Origin: Nocardiopsis kunsanensis DSM 44524 | Lineage (GTDB): Bacteria; Actinomycetota; Actinomycetes; Streptosporangiales; Streptosporangiaceae | DNA: 64,000 nt | Direction of reading: 5' to 3' | NCBI RefSeq assembly: GCF_000340965.1 | Contig: NZ_ANAY01000028.1 | Location: 1-64,000 of the forward strand | Part shown: piece by piece, positions 35,181 to 43,992 of the stretch | Position numbering within the stretch: position 1 is the stretch's first letter | Layout: every line of letters starts with the position of its first letter | Notes under the pieces: model-generated | Database searches by the model: none | What the model was told of the DNA's origin: nothing | The model's input: the letters and a program-made list of their open reading frames with translations, nothing else | Position numbers and translations under genes: made by a program

Positions 35181-36395
35181 TTGAACGCGAGGACCCGTAT
35201 CGCAATAGCCGTGGCAGCGGCGTCGGCCGTCGTGGTTGCGGCCGCGTTCTTCGTCCTGGGTGGTGACGGCCCCGACGGCGCCCCGGACATCGCCGACAAC
35301 ATCTCGGGCACGGGCGGGAACGGGCCCGGGGTCCGAGTGGAGACGGTCGTCGACGACCTGGGCCAGGCCTGGGGCACGGCGTTCCTGCCCGATTCCGGGG
35401 ATCTGCTGGTCACCCAGGTCACCGGCGCCCTGTCGCTGGTGGACACCGAGAGCGGTGGGACCACGCAGATCAGCGGGACCCCCGAGGTCACCGCTGAGGG
35501 GCAGGGCGGCCTCCTCGACGTCGCGGTCGACCCGGAGTATCCCGAGGAACCGTGGGTCTACCTCACCTACTCCGCCGGGGACGGCGAGGGCACCACCAGC
35601 ACCCACGTGGGCCGCGGACAGCTCGACGCCGACGAGGGCAGCCTGCGGGGCTTCGAGGTGCTCTTCACCGGTGAGCCGGACACAAGCGGCGAGCACTTCG
35701 GGTCGGTGCTGGCCTTCGACGCCGACGGCAAGCTCATCGTGACCCTCGGCGACCGGGGAAGCAAGGAGTTCGCCGACCACCCGGCGCAGGACACCTCGAA
35801 CACACTCGGCACCACGGTGCGCCTGGAACGCGACGGTTCGGTACCCGGGGACAACCCGTTCGTGGACGACGACGAGGTCACAGACGAGATCTTCACCTAC
35901 GGACACCGGAACGCGCAGGGCATCGCCGTCCAGCCCGGAACCGGCCGGATCTGGCTGAGCGAGCACGGCGAGCAGGAGGGCGACTCCCTGCGCACGATCG
36001 AGGGCGGCCAGAACCACGGTTGGCCGGTCGCACACACCGGCTGCGAGTACGGGACCGACGTGCCCGTGGGTGACGACCCGTTCGAGCGCGAGGACGTGGA
36101 GGCCCCGGTGCACCACTGGGAGTGCGGATCGGACGGGTTCCCGCCGGCCGGGGCGGCCTTCTACGAGGGCGGGGAGTTCCCGTCCTGGGACGGCGACCTG
36201 CTGGTGGCGGGCCTGGGACAGCAGTACCTGGCCCGGTTCACCGTCGACGGCAGGGAGGTCGAAGAGGCCGAGGAGCTGTTGGTCGAGGAGGGTCTCAGGG
36301 TGCGCGACGTGGCTGTCGGCCCGCAGGACGGCGCCGTGTACGTGGCCTTCGACGACGAGGGCGCCCCGCTCGTGAGGCTGACCGCCGACGGGTGA
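35181..36395 (+). CDS. PQQ-dependent sugar dehydrogenase family protein
   Basis: 404-residue secreted or membrane-anchored six-bladed propeller of the GSDH/aldose sugar dehydrogenase type. The N-terminal helix (about 5-25) is a signal anchor. LGQAWGTAFLP, GGLLDVAVDPEY, GHRNAQGIAV, IWLSEHGEQEGDSLRTIEGG and NHGWP are the PQQ and calcium-binding landmarks, with the catalytic His in the SGEHFGS or GHRN region. The TTG at 35181 has GGGAGA upstream. No PQQ biosynthesis genes are visible here, so the cofactor may be imported or made elsewhere. Confidence 0.9.
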   Translation: MNARTRIAIAVAAASAVVVAAAFFVLGGDGPDGAPDIADNISGTGGNGPGVRVETVVDDLGQAWGTAFLPDSGDLLVTQVTGALSLVDTESGGTTQISGTPEVTAEGQGGLLDVAVDPEYPEEPWVYLTYSAGDGEGTTSTHVGRGQLDADEGSLRGFEVLFTGEPDTSGEHFGSVLAFDADGKLIVTLGDRGSKEFADHPAQDTSNTLGTTVRLERDGSVPGDNPFVDDDEVTDEIFTYGHRNAQGIAVQPGTGRIWLSEHGEQEGDSLRTIEGGQNHGWPVAHTGCEYGTDVPVGDDPFEREDVEAPVHHWECGSDGFPPAGAAFYEGGEFPSWDGDLLVAGLGQQYLARFTVDGREVEEAEELLVEEGLRVRDVAVGPQDGAVYVAFDDEGAPLVRLTADG

Positions 36396-36555
36396 CACCG
36401 GAAAACCTCGGAAGGACCGGCCCGCGATGCCCGTGTGCGGCCACAAGGCCGTGTTGGCACAGCACGGACGCCACTCTGTGGGAGCGGTCCACCGATGCAT
36501 GCCGAGGACCTGGTCCACCCAGAGCACCGTGACCTGTACGTCCGGATGTGGGGTC

Positions 36556-37377
36556 TCAGCCGGCGACGGGCTCCTCGTGCGGGATCACCAGCGGGGTACC
36601 GGTGCGCGGGTCGGGTACGACGTCGCAGGCCAGACCGAAGACCTCACCGACGAGGTCACTGGTGACGACCTCGTGCGGGGCGCCGTCGGCGACCACACGG
36701 CCGCCGTCCATCATGATCAGGCGTGTGGCGAACCGGGCGGCCTGCGCCAGGTCGTGCAGCACGGCGACGACCGTGCGCCCGCGCCGGTGCAGCCGCGCGA
36801 AGAGCTGCAACAGGTCGTACTGGTGGGCGATGTCGAGGTAGGTGGTCGGCTCGTCCAGCAGCAGCACACCGGTGTCCTGGGCCAGCACCATCGCCACCCA
36901 CGCGCGTTGGCGCTGCCCGCCGGAGAGGGAGGCCAGCGGCACTTCGGCCAGGTCGGCGGTGGCGGTGAGGTCGAGCGCTTCGGCGATGGCCTGCTCGTCC
37001 TCGGGGCTCCATTGGCGCAGCAACGTGTGGTGGGCGAACCGGCCCCGCTCGACGAGGGAGCGCACCGTGACCCCGTCGGGCACCACGGGGCTCTGCGGCA
37101 GCAGGGCGAGCTCGCGGGCGACCGCCTTGGTGCGTCGGGTGCGCAGGTCGCGGCCGTGCAGCATCACCTGCCCGGACATGGGTCGGTTCACCCTCCCCAG
37201 TGCCTTGAGCAGGGTCGATTTGCCGCACCCGTTGGGGCCGACGACGACGGTGAACTCGCCGGGGTCGATCTCGAGGTCGACCCCGTGCACGACCGGGTCG
37301 GCGCCGTAGCCCAGCGTCAGCGACCGGGCGGCCAGTACGGCGTTGGAGGGGGCGCTCAAAGGGTTCCCTTTCGCCAT
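36556..37377 (-). CDS. Iron-siderophore ABC transporter ATPase
   Basis: 273-residue FepC/FecE-type ATPase. Walker A GPNGCGKS (about 48-55), Q loop ALLPQSP, signature SLSGGQRQRAW, Walker B VLLLDEPTTYLDI and switch VLHDLAQA. Its start lies 22 bp inside the permease gene. Last gene of an uptake operon controlled by the iron box at 40595-40613. Confidence 0.94.
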   Translation of the reverse strand: MAKGNPLSAPSNAVLAARSLTLGYGADPVVHGVDLEIDPGEFTVVVGPNGCGKSTLLKALGRVNRPMSGQVMLHGRDLRTRRTKAVARELALLPQSPVVPDGVTVRSLVERGRFAHHTLLRQWSPEDEQAIAEALDLTATADLAEVPLASLSGGQRQRAWVAMVLAQDTGVLLLDEPTTYLDIAHQYDLLQLFARLHRRGRTVVAVLHDLAQAARFATRLIMMDGGRVVADGAPHEVVTSDLVGEVFGLACDVVPDPRTGTPLVIPHEEPVAG

Positions 37378-38462
37378 TCACGGATGAGCAGGTGGCCCAG
37401 GTAGATGCCTCCCAGGGCCATGGTGACGATGCCCACGGGCAGCCCCTCACCGAGGGGTACCCGTTGGACGACCAGGTCGGCGCACACGATCAGGAGGGCG
37501 CCGACGGCAGCGGACAGGACCAGGCTGGGGCCTCCTGCACCGGCCATGCGCCGGGCGATCTGCGGAGCGGTCAGGGCCACGAACGAGATCGGTCCGGCCA
37601 CACTCACGGCAGCGGCCGAGAGCAGGACCGACATGAGGACGGCGACCGTACGGGTGGTCCTGGCGGGTGCGCCGAGGGTCTGGGAGGTCTCGTCACCCAT
37701 CTCGCCGAGCCGGACCGGACCGGCCAGGTACAGCAGGACGGGCAGGCAGAACAGCAGCGCACCCCAGATGATGCCTGCGTGTCCCCAGTCGCGGGCTGTG
37801 AGGCTGCCGTTGAGGTAGGTGGCCAGGGAGGTCGCCTCGTCGCGGGCGATGAAGGCGACGACGAAGTGGGTGAAGGCCTGGGCCATGGCGGACACGCCGA
37901 TACCGGCCACGATGATGCGTCCCGGATGGCGCAGTCCCGTCCCGGTGGACAGGGTGACCAGCCCGATGGCGATCCCCGCGCCGAGGAGCGCGCCGAGGGG
38001 GACGGGCACGGCCCCCGGAGCGATGAGTGCGGCCACGGACGCGCCGGCTCCTGCCCCGGCGCCGAGACCGATGACGTCGGGACTGCCCAGAGGGTTGCGG
38101 GTCACGGCCTGGAAGAGGGCGCCGGCGACACCGAGCGCGGCGCCCACCCCGACACCGACCAGGAGGCGTGGGCCGCGCAGCCGGGAGAGCACGAAGCGGT
38201 CGGTGGCCTCTCCCCCGCCGGTCAGGAGGCTCGGGAGCTGGGTGAGGGAGATGCCGAGGTCGCCGATGGTGAGGGTGACGGCGGAGGCCCCGAGCACTGC
38301 GGCCGTGATCAGGAGCCAGACGGTCAGGGACCGGTGGCGGATCGGCAGTGCACCGACACGGCCCAGGCGCAGGACCAGCACGCCCGGCGGCGGCCCGTAC
38401 TCGGCTTCCGGTGCGGGCTGTGCTTGCTGTGTGCGGGAGGCGAGGGTGGTCTGGCGGCTCAC
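37356..38462 (-). CDS. Iron-siderophore ABC permease (FecCD type)
   Basis: 368 residues, FepG-like. A 40-residue hydrophilic lead is followed by nine to ten helices. LSRLRGPRLLVGVGVGAALG, QAVTRNPLGSPDVIGLGAGA and GPISFVALTAPQIARRMAG are FecCD hallmarks. The GTG start overlaps the previous permease stop (GTGA). It forms the membrane channel with the upstream permease. Confidence 0.93.
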   Translation of the reverse strand: MSRQTTLASRTQQAQPAPEAEYGPPPGVLVLRLGRVGALPIRHRSLTVWLLITAAVLGASAVTLTIGDLGISLTQLPSLLTGGGEATDRFVLSRLRGPRLLVGVGVGAALGVAGALFQAVTRNPLGSPDVIGLGAGAGAGASVAALIAPGAVPVPLGALLGAGIAIGLVTLSTGTGLRHPGRIIVAGIGVSAMAQAFTHFVVAFIARDEATSLATYLNGSLTARDWGHAGIIWGALLFCLPVLLYLAGPVRLGEMGDETSQTLGAPARTTRTVAVLMSVLLSAAAVSVAGPISFVALTAPQIARRMAGAGGPSLVLSAAVGALLIVCADLVVQRVPLGEGLPVGIVTMALGGIYLGHLLIREWRKGTL

Positions 38463-39496
38463 GCGGTACTCCTCATCCGGCGAATGGCGTAGAGCAGCAC
38501 GGGCGCCCCGACGAACGCGGTGACGACACCGACCATGAGTTCGGTCGGACGGAGAAGGGTGCGGCCCACGACGTCGGAGAGCAGCAGCAGCGTGGGGCCG
38601 ACCAGGAGCGCGAAGGGCACTTGGAGCCGGAAGTCCACGCCGACCATGGCGCGCACGACGTGGGGCACCGCGAGTCCGACGAAGGCGATGGGGCCGACGG
38701 CGGCGGTGGCGCCGGCCGCGAGCAGGGTCGCTGCGACCAGTCCACCGCCTTGGACCCAGGCCGTGGACACCCCGAGGGAGACGGCGGCCTCCCGGCCCAG
38801 GGCCATGGCGTTGAGCCCGCCCATGACGCACAGGGCGAGCACGAGCCCGGCGCCGACGACGGGCAGTGCGGCCCAGAAGACGTCGAAGCTGCGTCCGGCC
38901 AGGGAGCCGACGACCCAGTAACGGTAGCTGTCGAAGGAGTCGGGCAGGCTGAGAGCGATGGCCTGCACATAGGCGGTCAGGACGGCGGAGATGACCGCTC
39001 CGGCCAGGATCAGGCGCACCATGCCGCCGTCGCCTCCGCGGGTGCCCACGGTGTAGGCGGCTGCGCCGGCCAGCACCGCGCCGGGCAGGGCCGCCCAGAC
39101 GGTGCCGGTGACGGTGGTGGGGCCGGCCACTGCGGTCACCGTGACCACGGCCGCGGCGGCGCCGGCGTTGACACCGAGCAGGCCCGGGTCGGCGAGGGGG
39201 TTGCGGGTGATGCCCTGCATGAGGGTGCCCGCCAGGGCCAGGGAGGCGCCGGCCATGATGCCCAGGACGGTACGGGGATAGCGCGATTCCACGACCGTGG
39301 TGGTGAATTCTTCACCGGTGCCGGTGAGCGCTCCGATGACGTCTGCGGGTGTGGTGATGCGGCTGCCCATGACCAGGCTGAGCACGGCCGCGCCGGCCAG
39401 GGCGGCCGCGGCCAGGCCGAACATGAGAGCGACACGGACCCCACCGGGGCGTGTGCGCCGGTCGGGGCCCGTAGCCGCGGTCGTCTGTGTTGCCAT
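38459..39496 (-). CDS. Iron-siderophore ABC permease (FecCD type)
   Basis: 345 residues, FepD-like. YPRTVLGIMAGASLALAGTL, QGITRNPLADPGLLGVNAGA and GPIAFVGLAVPHVVRAMVG are the family blocks. It lies 13 bp after the binding-protein stop and overlaps the next permease by four bases. It heterodimerises with that permease. Confidence 0.93.
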   Translation of the reverse strand: MATQTTAATGPDRRTRPGGVRVALMFGLAAAALAGAAVLSLVMGSRITTPADVIGALTGTGEEFTTTVVESRYPRTVLGIMAGASLALAGTLMQGITRNPLADPGLLGVNAGAAAAVVTVTAVAGPTTVTGTVWAALPGAVLAGAAAYTVGTRGGDGGMVRLILAGAVISAVLTAYVQAIALSLPDSFDSYRYWVVGSLAGRSFDVFWAALPVVGAGLVLALCVMGGLNAMALGREAAVSLGVSTAWVQGGGLVAATLLAAGATAAVGPIAFVGLAVPHVVRAMVGVDFRLQVPFALLVGPTLLLLSDVVGRTLLRPTELMVGVVTAFVGAPVLLYAIRRMRSTA

Positions 39497-39509
39497 CGTG
39501 GGTTCTCGG

Positions 39510-40532
39510 TCAGCCTTCGGCGTTCTCGAGGGCCTCGTCGATCATGGGCACGTAGCGTTCGGTGACCCAGGGAACGGTGAGGGGGTTGATGAGCGAGGTG
39601 GCGGTGACGAAGGCGTTGTTCTCGCTGGCGACCACGGCGTCGTTCTCCACGGCGGGGATGGCGCTGTAGAGCTCCTGGCTCTGGATCTCCTCGCGGTCCT
39701 CCTCGTTGCTGTAGAAGGTGAAGACGAGGTCGCTGTCGGAGAGCTGGTCGGCGTTCTCCAGACCGATGAGTGCGGAGTCGGTCCCCTCGGTCTCGGGGAA
39801 CTCCTCGACGACCGGGTCGACGGTCAGGCCCATGCCGCGGACCATCGCCACCCGCTGCTCGTCGGGGAGGAAGACGCCGAGCGTGCCGGGACCGTCGGTG
39901 TAGATGTAGGAGAACGTGACGTCCTCGAACTGGGGGTTCTCCTCGGCGGTCTCGGCGAGTGTGTTCTCGATGTCCTCGATGAGGCCGGTTGCTTCGTCGG
40001 GTTGGCCGAGCGCCTTGCCGATGAGTTCGATCTGCTGGTCCCAGTCGGTGCTCCACGGCAGGTCGGGGTAGGCGACCGTGGGTGCGATGTCCGCCAGGAT
40101 GTCGTAGTCGTCCTGGGTGATGCCGGACCACGGGGCGAGGATGACGTCGGGTTCGAGTTCGATGATGGCCTCGAAGTCGATGTCCTCGCCGCCCCGGAAC
40201 TGCTCGGGCAGCTCCTCGCCCTCTTCGGTGACGGCTTCGTGGATCCAGGGCAGGTAGCCGGTCTCGTCACTGCCCCACTCGTACTCCTCGACCCCCACGG
40301 GGACGTTGCCCAGGGCGATGGAGGTTTCGGCGGAGCCCTGGCCGAGTGTGACCACACGTTCGGGCGTGTCGGGGATCTCAGCTGTTCCGAGCGCGCTCTC
40401 GACGGTGACGGGGAACCCTTCACCCGAGGCAGCGTCCTCGCCGCTGTCCCCGTCGTCCCCGCAGGACGTCAGGGCCGCGGCCAGGACCGTAGCGGCTACG
40501 CTGGCGCCGAGACTTCTGAGGGCGATGTGCAT
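39510..40532 (-). CDS. Iron-siderophore binding lipoprotein
   Basis: 340-residue FepB/FecB-type receptor. Lipobox LTSC with Cys24. The mature part has SALGTAEIPDTPERVVTLG (the typical first strand), LEPDVILAPWSGI, and ITQDDYDILADIAPTVAY. It is first in the operon, 63 bp downstream of the iron box. The xenosiderophore or hydroxamate ligand is unknown; no siderophore biosynthesis genes appear in the window. Confidence 0.93.
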   Translation of the reverse strand: MHIALRSLGASVAATVLAAALTSCGDDGDSGEDAASGEGFPVTVESALGTAEIPDTPERVVTLGQGSAETSIALGNVPVGVEEYEWGSDETGYLPWIHEAVTEEGEELPEQFRGGEDIDFEAIIELEPDVILAPWSGITQDDYDILADIAPTVAYPDLPWSTDWDQQIELIGKALGQPDEATGLIEDIENTLAETAEENPQFEDVTFSYIYTDGPGTLGVFLPDEQRVAMVRGMGLTVDPVVEEFPETEGTDSALIGLENADQLSDSDLVFTFYSNEEDREEIQSQELYSAIPAVENDAVVASENNAFVTATSLINPLTVPWVTERYVPMIDEALENAEG

Positions 40533-41130
40533 GGGTCGGCCTGTTCTTCCTGGGAGAAGGGGAGAGTACGGCTTCCACTACGGCGGAAGCGAACGAAGAT
40601 TAGCCTAACCTAACTCCCCTGCTGGGTTCAATGCCCCACCACCCCGCACCATCCCCTGCCGAGCCGCCCCGCCCGGGCGGCTCTTTGTGTGTCGGATCAC
40701 CCACTTTTCTCACGCCCGGGCGCGGCAAAAATTTTCACCCAGCCAACGCAACCAGGAAAATAAATAACTTTCCCGAAAGCAACATAAGAAGCATTGTCCC
40801 CGCAAACCCAGGGCGAATTGCACACCACAAAAACCGCAAGTCAATCCTTGCCCGCTCCACGGGACGAACGACCCTTCCAGCCCTCCCCAAAACGACCCGC
40901 ACACAGCACCACAACCCCTCTCAAGTGCGAAAATAGCACCCGTTTCATGATTCACGAAAGGTTGGATCGGGCACAAAAGGCTTTTTGTTGTCGGGTGAGT
41001 CTTGTAGCCTCAATTTTCTCGGCCACTTTTTCTGTTGCTGCACCCGGGACCGCGAAAGTCCGCGCGCTGACACCCCGGACTTTTCTTGGCAGCGGCCGAG
41101 TTCTCAGATCCGGCTCTTCGAGAGTGGAGC
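40533..41130. other. Iron-box promoter region and gene-free stretch
   Basis: 598 bp between the divergent siderophore operon and an MFS gene. 40595-40613 is an iron box. 40700-41060 is markedly AT-richer than its surroundings and has no coding pattern. It probably holds the MFS promoter and leader. Confidence 0.5.
40595..40613 (-). promoter_or_regulatory. Iron box (DmdR/IdeR/DtxR operator)
   Basis: On the minus strand it reads TTAGGTTAGGCTAATCTTC. The first 14 bases match the 19-bp actinobacterial consensus TTAGGTTAGGCTAACCTAA exactly; the right arm is weaker. It lies 63 bp upstream of the siderophore-binding gene, so iron-dependent repression by a DtxR-type protein is expected. Confidence 0.8.
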
Positions 41131-42360
41131 GTGTCCTTGAAACCCGACACCCCAGAGACCCACGCCCGGAACACCGACACATGGGCCACCGCCAGGCGCG
41201 CCCGGGCCGCTCTGTCGGCCTATTTCTTCATCACCGGAGCACTGCTGCCCATCTGGGCCTCCCGTATCCCCGCCGTCACGGCACAGAGCGAGGTGGGGCC
41301 CGACGCCCTCGGCATCGCCCTGTTCAGCATGGGGGTAGCGGCCACGATCACCGCCCGCTCCGGAGGCGCGGTGCTCGACCGGATCGGCCCCCGGCGCGCC
41401 ATCGTGCCCGTGGCCATCGCGGCCTCGGTGGCGCTGCTGCTGCCCGGCACCGCCACCGGGGCCCTCCACCTGACCATCGCCCTGCTCGTGCTGGGCAGCT
41501 GTCAGTCGTTCCTGAACGTCAGCGTCAACATGCAGGCCGCTCGCCTGCAGAACTTCCAGAGGCGGTCCATGCTGTCGACCTTCCACGCCTTCGTGTCCAT
41601 CGGCGGCTGCGCCGGGGCACTCACAGGTGTGGCCTCGACCCGTCTGAACCTGGACCCGTTCACCACGTTCCAGGCGGCCGGCCTGGCCCTGGTCGTGGTC
41701 GCCCTGGGCACGGCACGCACCCTCCTGCGCACCATGCCGCAGGAAGAGACCACCCGTCCCCAGCCGATGGCCCGACGTCCCCGGTTCCGGCCGAGCACAT
41801 CGCCCATGGTGCTGCTGCTGGGTGGCCTCGCCCTCATGGGCGTGCTGGCCGAGAGCTCCGTCCAGGACTGGAGCGCCCTCTTCGCCCAGGAGTCGGTGGG
41901 GACGAGCGAAACCATGGCTGCCAGCGTGTTCGCGGCGTTCACCGTCGCCATGGCGTGCGGCCGCCTCATGGGCGACAGGCTGACCCTGCTCCTGGGGCGG
42001 ACGCTCCTGGTCCGCGCAGGCGCGGCCACGGCCTTCACCGGGTTCGTGCTGGCCCTCTCGGTCCCGCTCGCCTCGGCCGCCCTGGCCGGGTTCTCCCTGG
42101 TAGGGCTGGGGCTGTCGTGCCTGGTCCCGCAGATCCTCAACGCCGCGGCCGACATCGACCCGCAACGCGTGGGCACCAACATGGGCACCGTCGCGTCGAT
42201 GGGCTACGCCGGCCCTCTGGTGGGGTCACCGGTCATCGGGGCCGTGGCCGCCCAGACCGGCGTGGGGACCGGCCTGATGCTCCCGGCCGGACTGATGCTC
42301 GTGGTCGTCCTGGGGGCCGGGCTGCTCAACGCCACCGGCCGCCGCCGGGTCCGTGTCTGA
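41131..42360 (+). CDS. MFS transporter (YbjJ/FucP-like)
   Basis: 409 residues, twelve helices. AALSAYFFITGALLPIWASRIP at helix 1, DRIGPRRAIVPVAI in the 2-3 loop, and SFLNVSVNMQAARLQ and STFHAFVSIGGCAGAL in helices 4-5 match the YbjJ-type carriers of unknown substrate. GTG at 41131 is chosen because GGAG lies just upstream and the frame before it is not coding-like; the exact start is uncertain. It converges on the MurG-like gene with 20 bp between. Confidence 0.85.
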   Translation: MSLKPDTPETHARNTDTWATARRARAALSAYFFITGALLPIWASRIPAVTAQSEVGPDALGIALFSMGVAATITARSGGAVLDRIGPRRAIVPVAIAASVALLLPGTATGALHLTIALLVLGSCQSFLNVSVNMQAARLQNFQRRSMLSTFHAFVSIGGCAGALTGVASTRLNLDPFTTFQAAGLALVVVALGTARTLLRTMPQEETTRPQPMARRPRFRPSTSPMVLLLGGLALMGVLAESSVQDWSALFAQESVGTSETMAASVFAAFTVAMACGRLMGDRLTLLLGRTLLVRAGAATAFTGFVLALSVPLASAALAGFSLVGLGLSCLVPQILNAAADIDPQRVGTNMGTVASMGYAGPLVGSPVIGAVAAQTGVGTGLMLPAGLMLVVVLGAGLLNATGRRRVRV

Positions 42361-42380
42361 GACCGGACCGCGGGGCCCGC

Positions 42381-43562
42381 TCACTGGCGCGCGGCCGAGA
42401 GCACCACGTCCACTAGCCGGTCGGCGGCGTCGGGACGCCCGTGCTCACGCGCGCGCTCGGCCATCCGAACCCGCCGGACCGGGTCGGCCAACAGGGGTTC
42501 GGCCACCTGCCGCAGCGTGTCCGGCCCCACATCCGACACCAGTGCTGCCGCCGCGCCCGTTTCCTGCAGGTGCTCGGCGTTGTGGCGCTGTTCGTCCCCG
42601 GCCGAGGTCGCCAACGGGACGAGCACCGACGCCTTGCCCAGCGCGGTCAGTTCGGCGATCGTGCCCGCACCGCTGCGTGAGACGACCACGTCGGCCAGAG
42701 CGAGGACATCCGGCAGTTCCGGGCCCACGAAGTCGGTCAGGTGGTACCGCTCCTGCAGGCCCGGCGGGAGTTCACTCGCCGCCTCACGCAGCGGCTCCAG
42801 GTGGGAGGCCCCGCACTGGTGGACGACGTTGGCGCGTGCCAGCAGCCACGGCAGCAGTGCGCCCACGGTGTCGTTGATCTGCTTCGACCCCTGGGCGCCG
42901 CCGGTGACGTAGACGGTGGGGCGGCCGGGGTCGTGGCCGGTGAAACCCAGGGCCTGCACGGCGCGGTCCGCACGGCCCTCGAAGATCTCCGGACGCACCG
43001 GGTTGCCGGTCACTACCGCGTAGTCGCGGGCGTCGTCCGGGAGCAGCCCGACCGTGGACTCGGAGGAGACCGCCATGCGCGCGGCCGTGCGGGCCAGGAC
43101 CTTGTTGGCCAGCCCCAGACGTACGGTCTGTTCGTGCACGACCAGGGGCCGGCGGGCGAGCTTGGCGGCCAGGCCGACCGGGACGGCGACGTACCCGCCG
43201 GTCGCCAGGACGACGTCCGGGGCGAAGTCGGAGATGAGCGAGCAGGCCTGTGCCGCGCCCCTGGGCACGTTGGTCATGTCCTTGATGTTGGCCGGCGAGA
43301 TCATCTTCAGCGGGTTGCTGGCCCGCCGGACCTTGCCGGTGGCCACGGCGTCGAACGGGATCCCGTTCGACGCCGCCACCCGCGACTCCAGGCTGTTCTC
43401 GGCACCCACCCATTTCACGTCCAGGGAGAATCCGCCCTGGGCGAGGCGTGTGCGCAGGGCGTTCACGGTCGTCAGGGCCGGGTAGGTGTGCCCTCCCGTT
43501 CCGCCCCCGGTCACGATCAGGCGGATGTCCTGGGTCGCGAGGAGGCCGTTGTCACCGTTCAC
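42381..43562 (-). CDS. MurG-like UDP-GlcNAc glycosyltransferase (paralogue)
   Basis: 393-residue GT28 enzyme. IVTGGGTGGHTYPAL is the MurG N-terminal loop (normally GHIYPAL). GVxF-like K and N positions, VLATGGYVAVPVGLAA, VHEQTVRLGLANK, TGNPVR, VTGGAQGSKQIN and SRSGAGTIAELTALGKASVLVPL are all MurG-type. MurG adds GlcNAc to lipid I, but the true murG normally sits in the dcw cluster and none of those genes is near, so this is probably a second copy with a special acceptor. The GTG at 43562 follows GGGAGG and overlaps the stop of a 22-codon reading frame. Confidence 0.85.
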   Translation of the reverse strand: MNGDNGLLATQDIRLIVTGGGTGGHTYPALTTVNALRTRLAQGGFSLDVKWVGAENSLESRVAASNGIPFDAVATGKVRRASNPLKMISPANIKDMTNVPRGAAQACSLISDFAPDVVLATGGYVAVPVGLAAKLARRPLVVHEQTVRLGLANKVLARTAARMAVSSESTVGLLPDDARDYAVVTGNPVRPEIFEGRADRAVQALGFTGHDPGRPTVYVTGGAQGSKQINDTVGALLPWLLARANVVHQCGASHLEPLREAASELPPGLQERYHLTDFVGPELPDVLALADVVVSRSGAGTIAELTALGKASVLVPLATSAGDEQRHNAEHLQETGAAAALVSDVGPDTLRQVAEPLLADPVRRVRMAERAREHGRPDAADRLVDVVLSAARQ

Positions 43563-43627
43563 CGGGCCCTCCCGGAGGACGTGCCGGCCTCAGGACCGGG
43601 AAAGGGATCCAGATGTGGCTTACTCAT
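43559..43627 (-). CDS. 22-residue peptide frame coupled to the MurG-like gene
   Basis: ATG at 43627 with AGGAAGG eight bases upstream, an excellent ribosome binding site. It encodes MSKPHLDPFPGPEAGTSSGR plus two residues. Its TGA overlaps the GTG of the MurG-like gene, so it would couple translation. It could be a leader peptide or a small precursor peptide modified by the enzyme; neither is shown. Detection of the peptide or conservation would be needed. Confidence 0.5.
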   Translation of the reverse strand: MSKPHLDPFPGPEAGTSSGRAR

Positions 43628-43992
43628 GTCGTACCTTCCTGCAAGACTCGGGCGGGTGCGGACGGTGTCCGAGCCCAGGTGCCCCGCCCCCGTTCGGGCG
43701 AACATGCAGGCCCCACGGCCGCAGCGCCCGCCGGAAGGCCGGGGCCCGGCACGAGGTCCGGCCGGGGGAGTGCGCCCCGCACCCGTCGTGGTCCCAATGC
43801 ACCGTAACCGCACCTCGCCGGTGCCCCGTCACCCCGGGGGCTGCACCGTGCTCCCCGGAGCTGCGGACCGCCCCGCTGTACGGAGCCTCCGGGAGCGATA
43901 CGATCGTGCCCGCAACTTCCCCCTTCGTCGCGGGCCGCCCGGTGCCGGAGGCCCCGAAGGGGCTTCGCCGACAACTCGGAAACGGTACACAG
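43628..43992. other. Divergent promoter region, no gene seen
   Basis: 365 bp between the peptide/MurG-like operon and the HsdR-N-like gene. GC-rich, with no convincing gene. No clear operator or hairpin was recognised. Confidence 0.35.
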
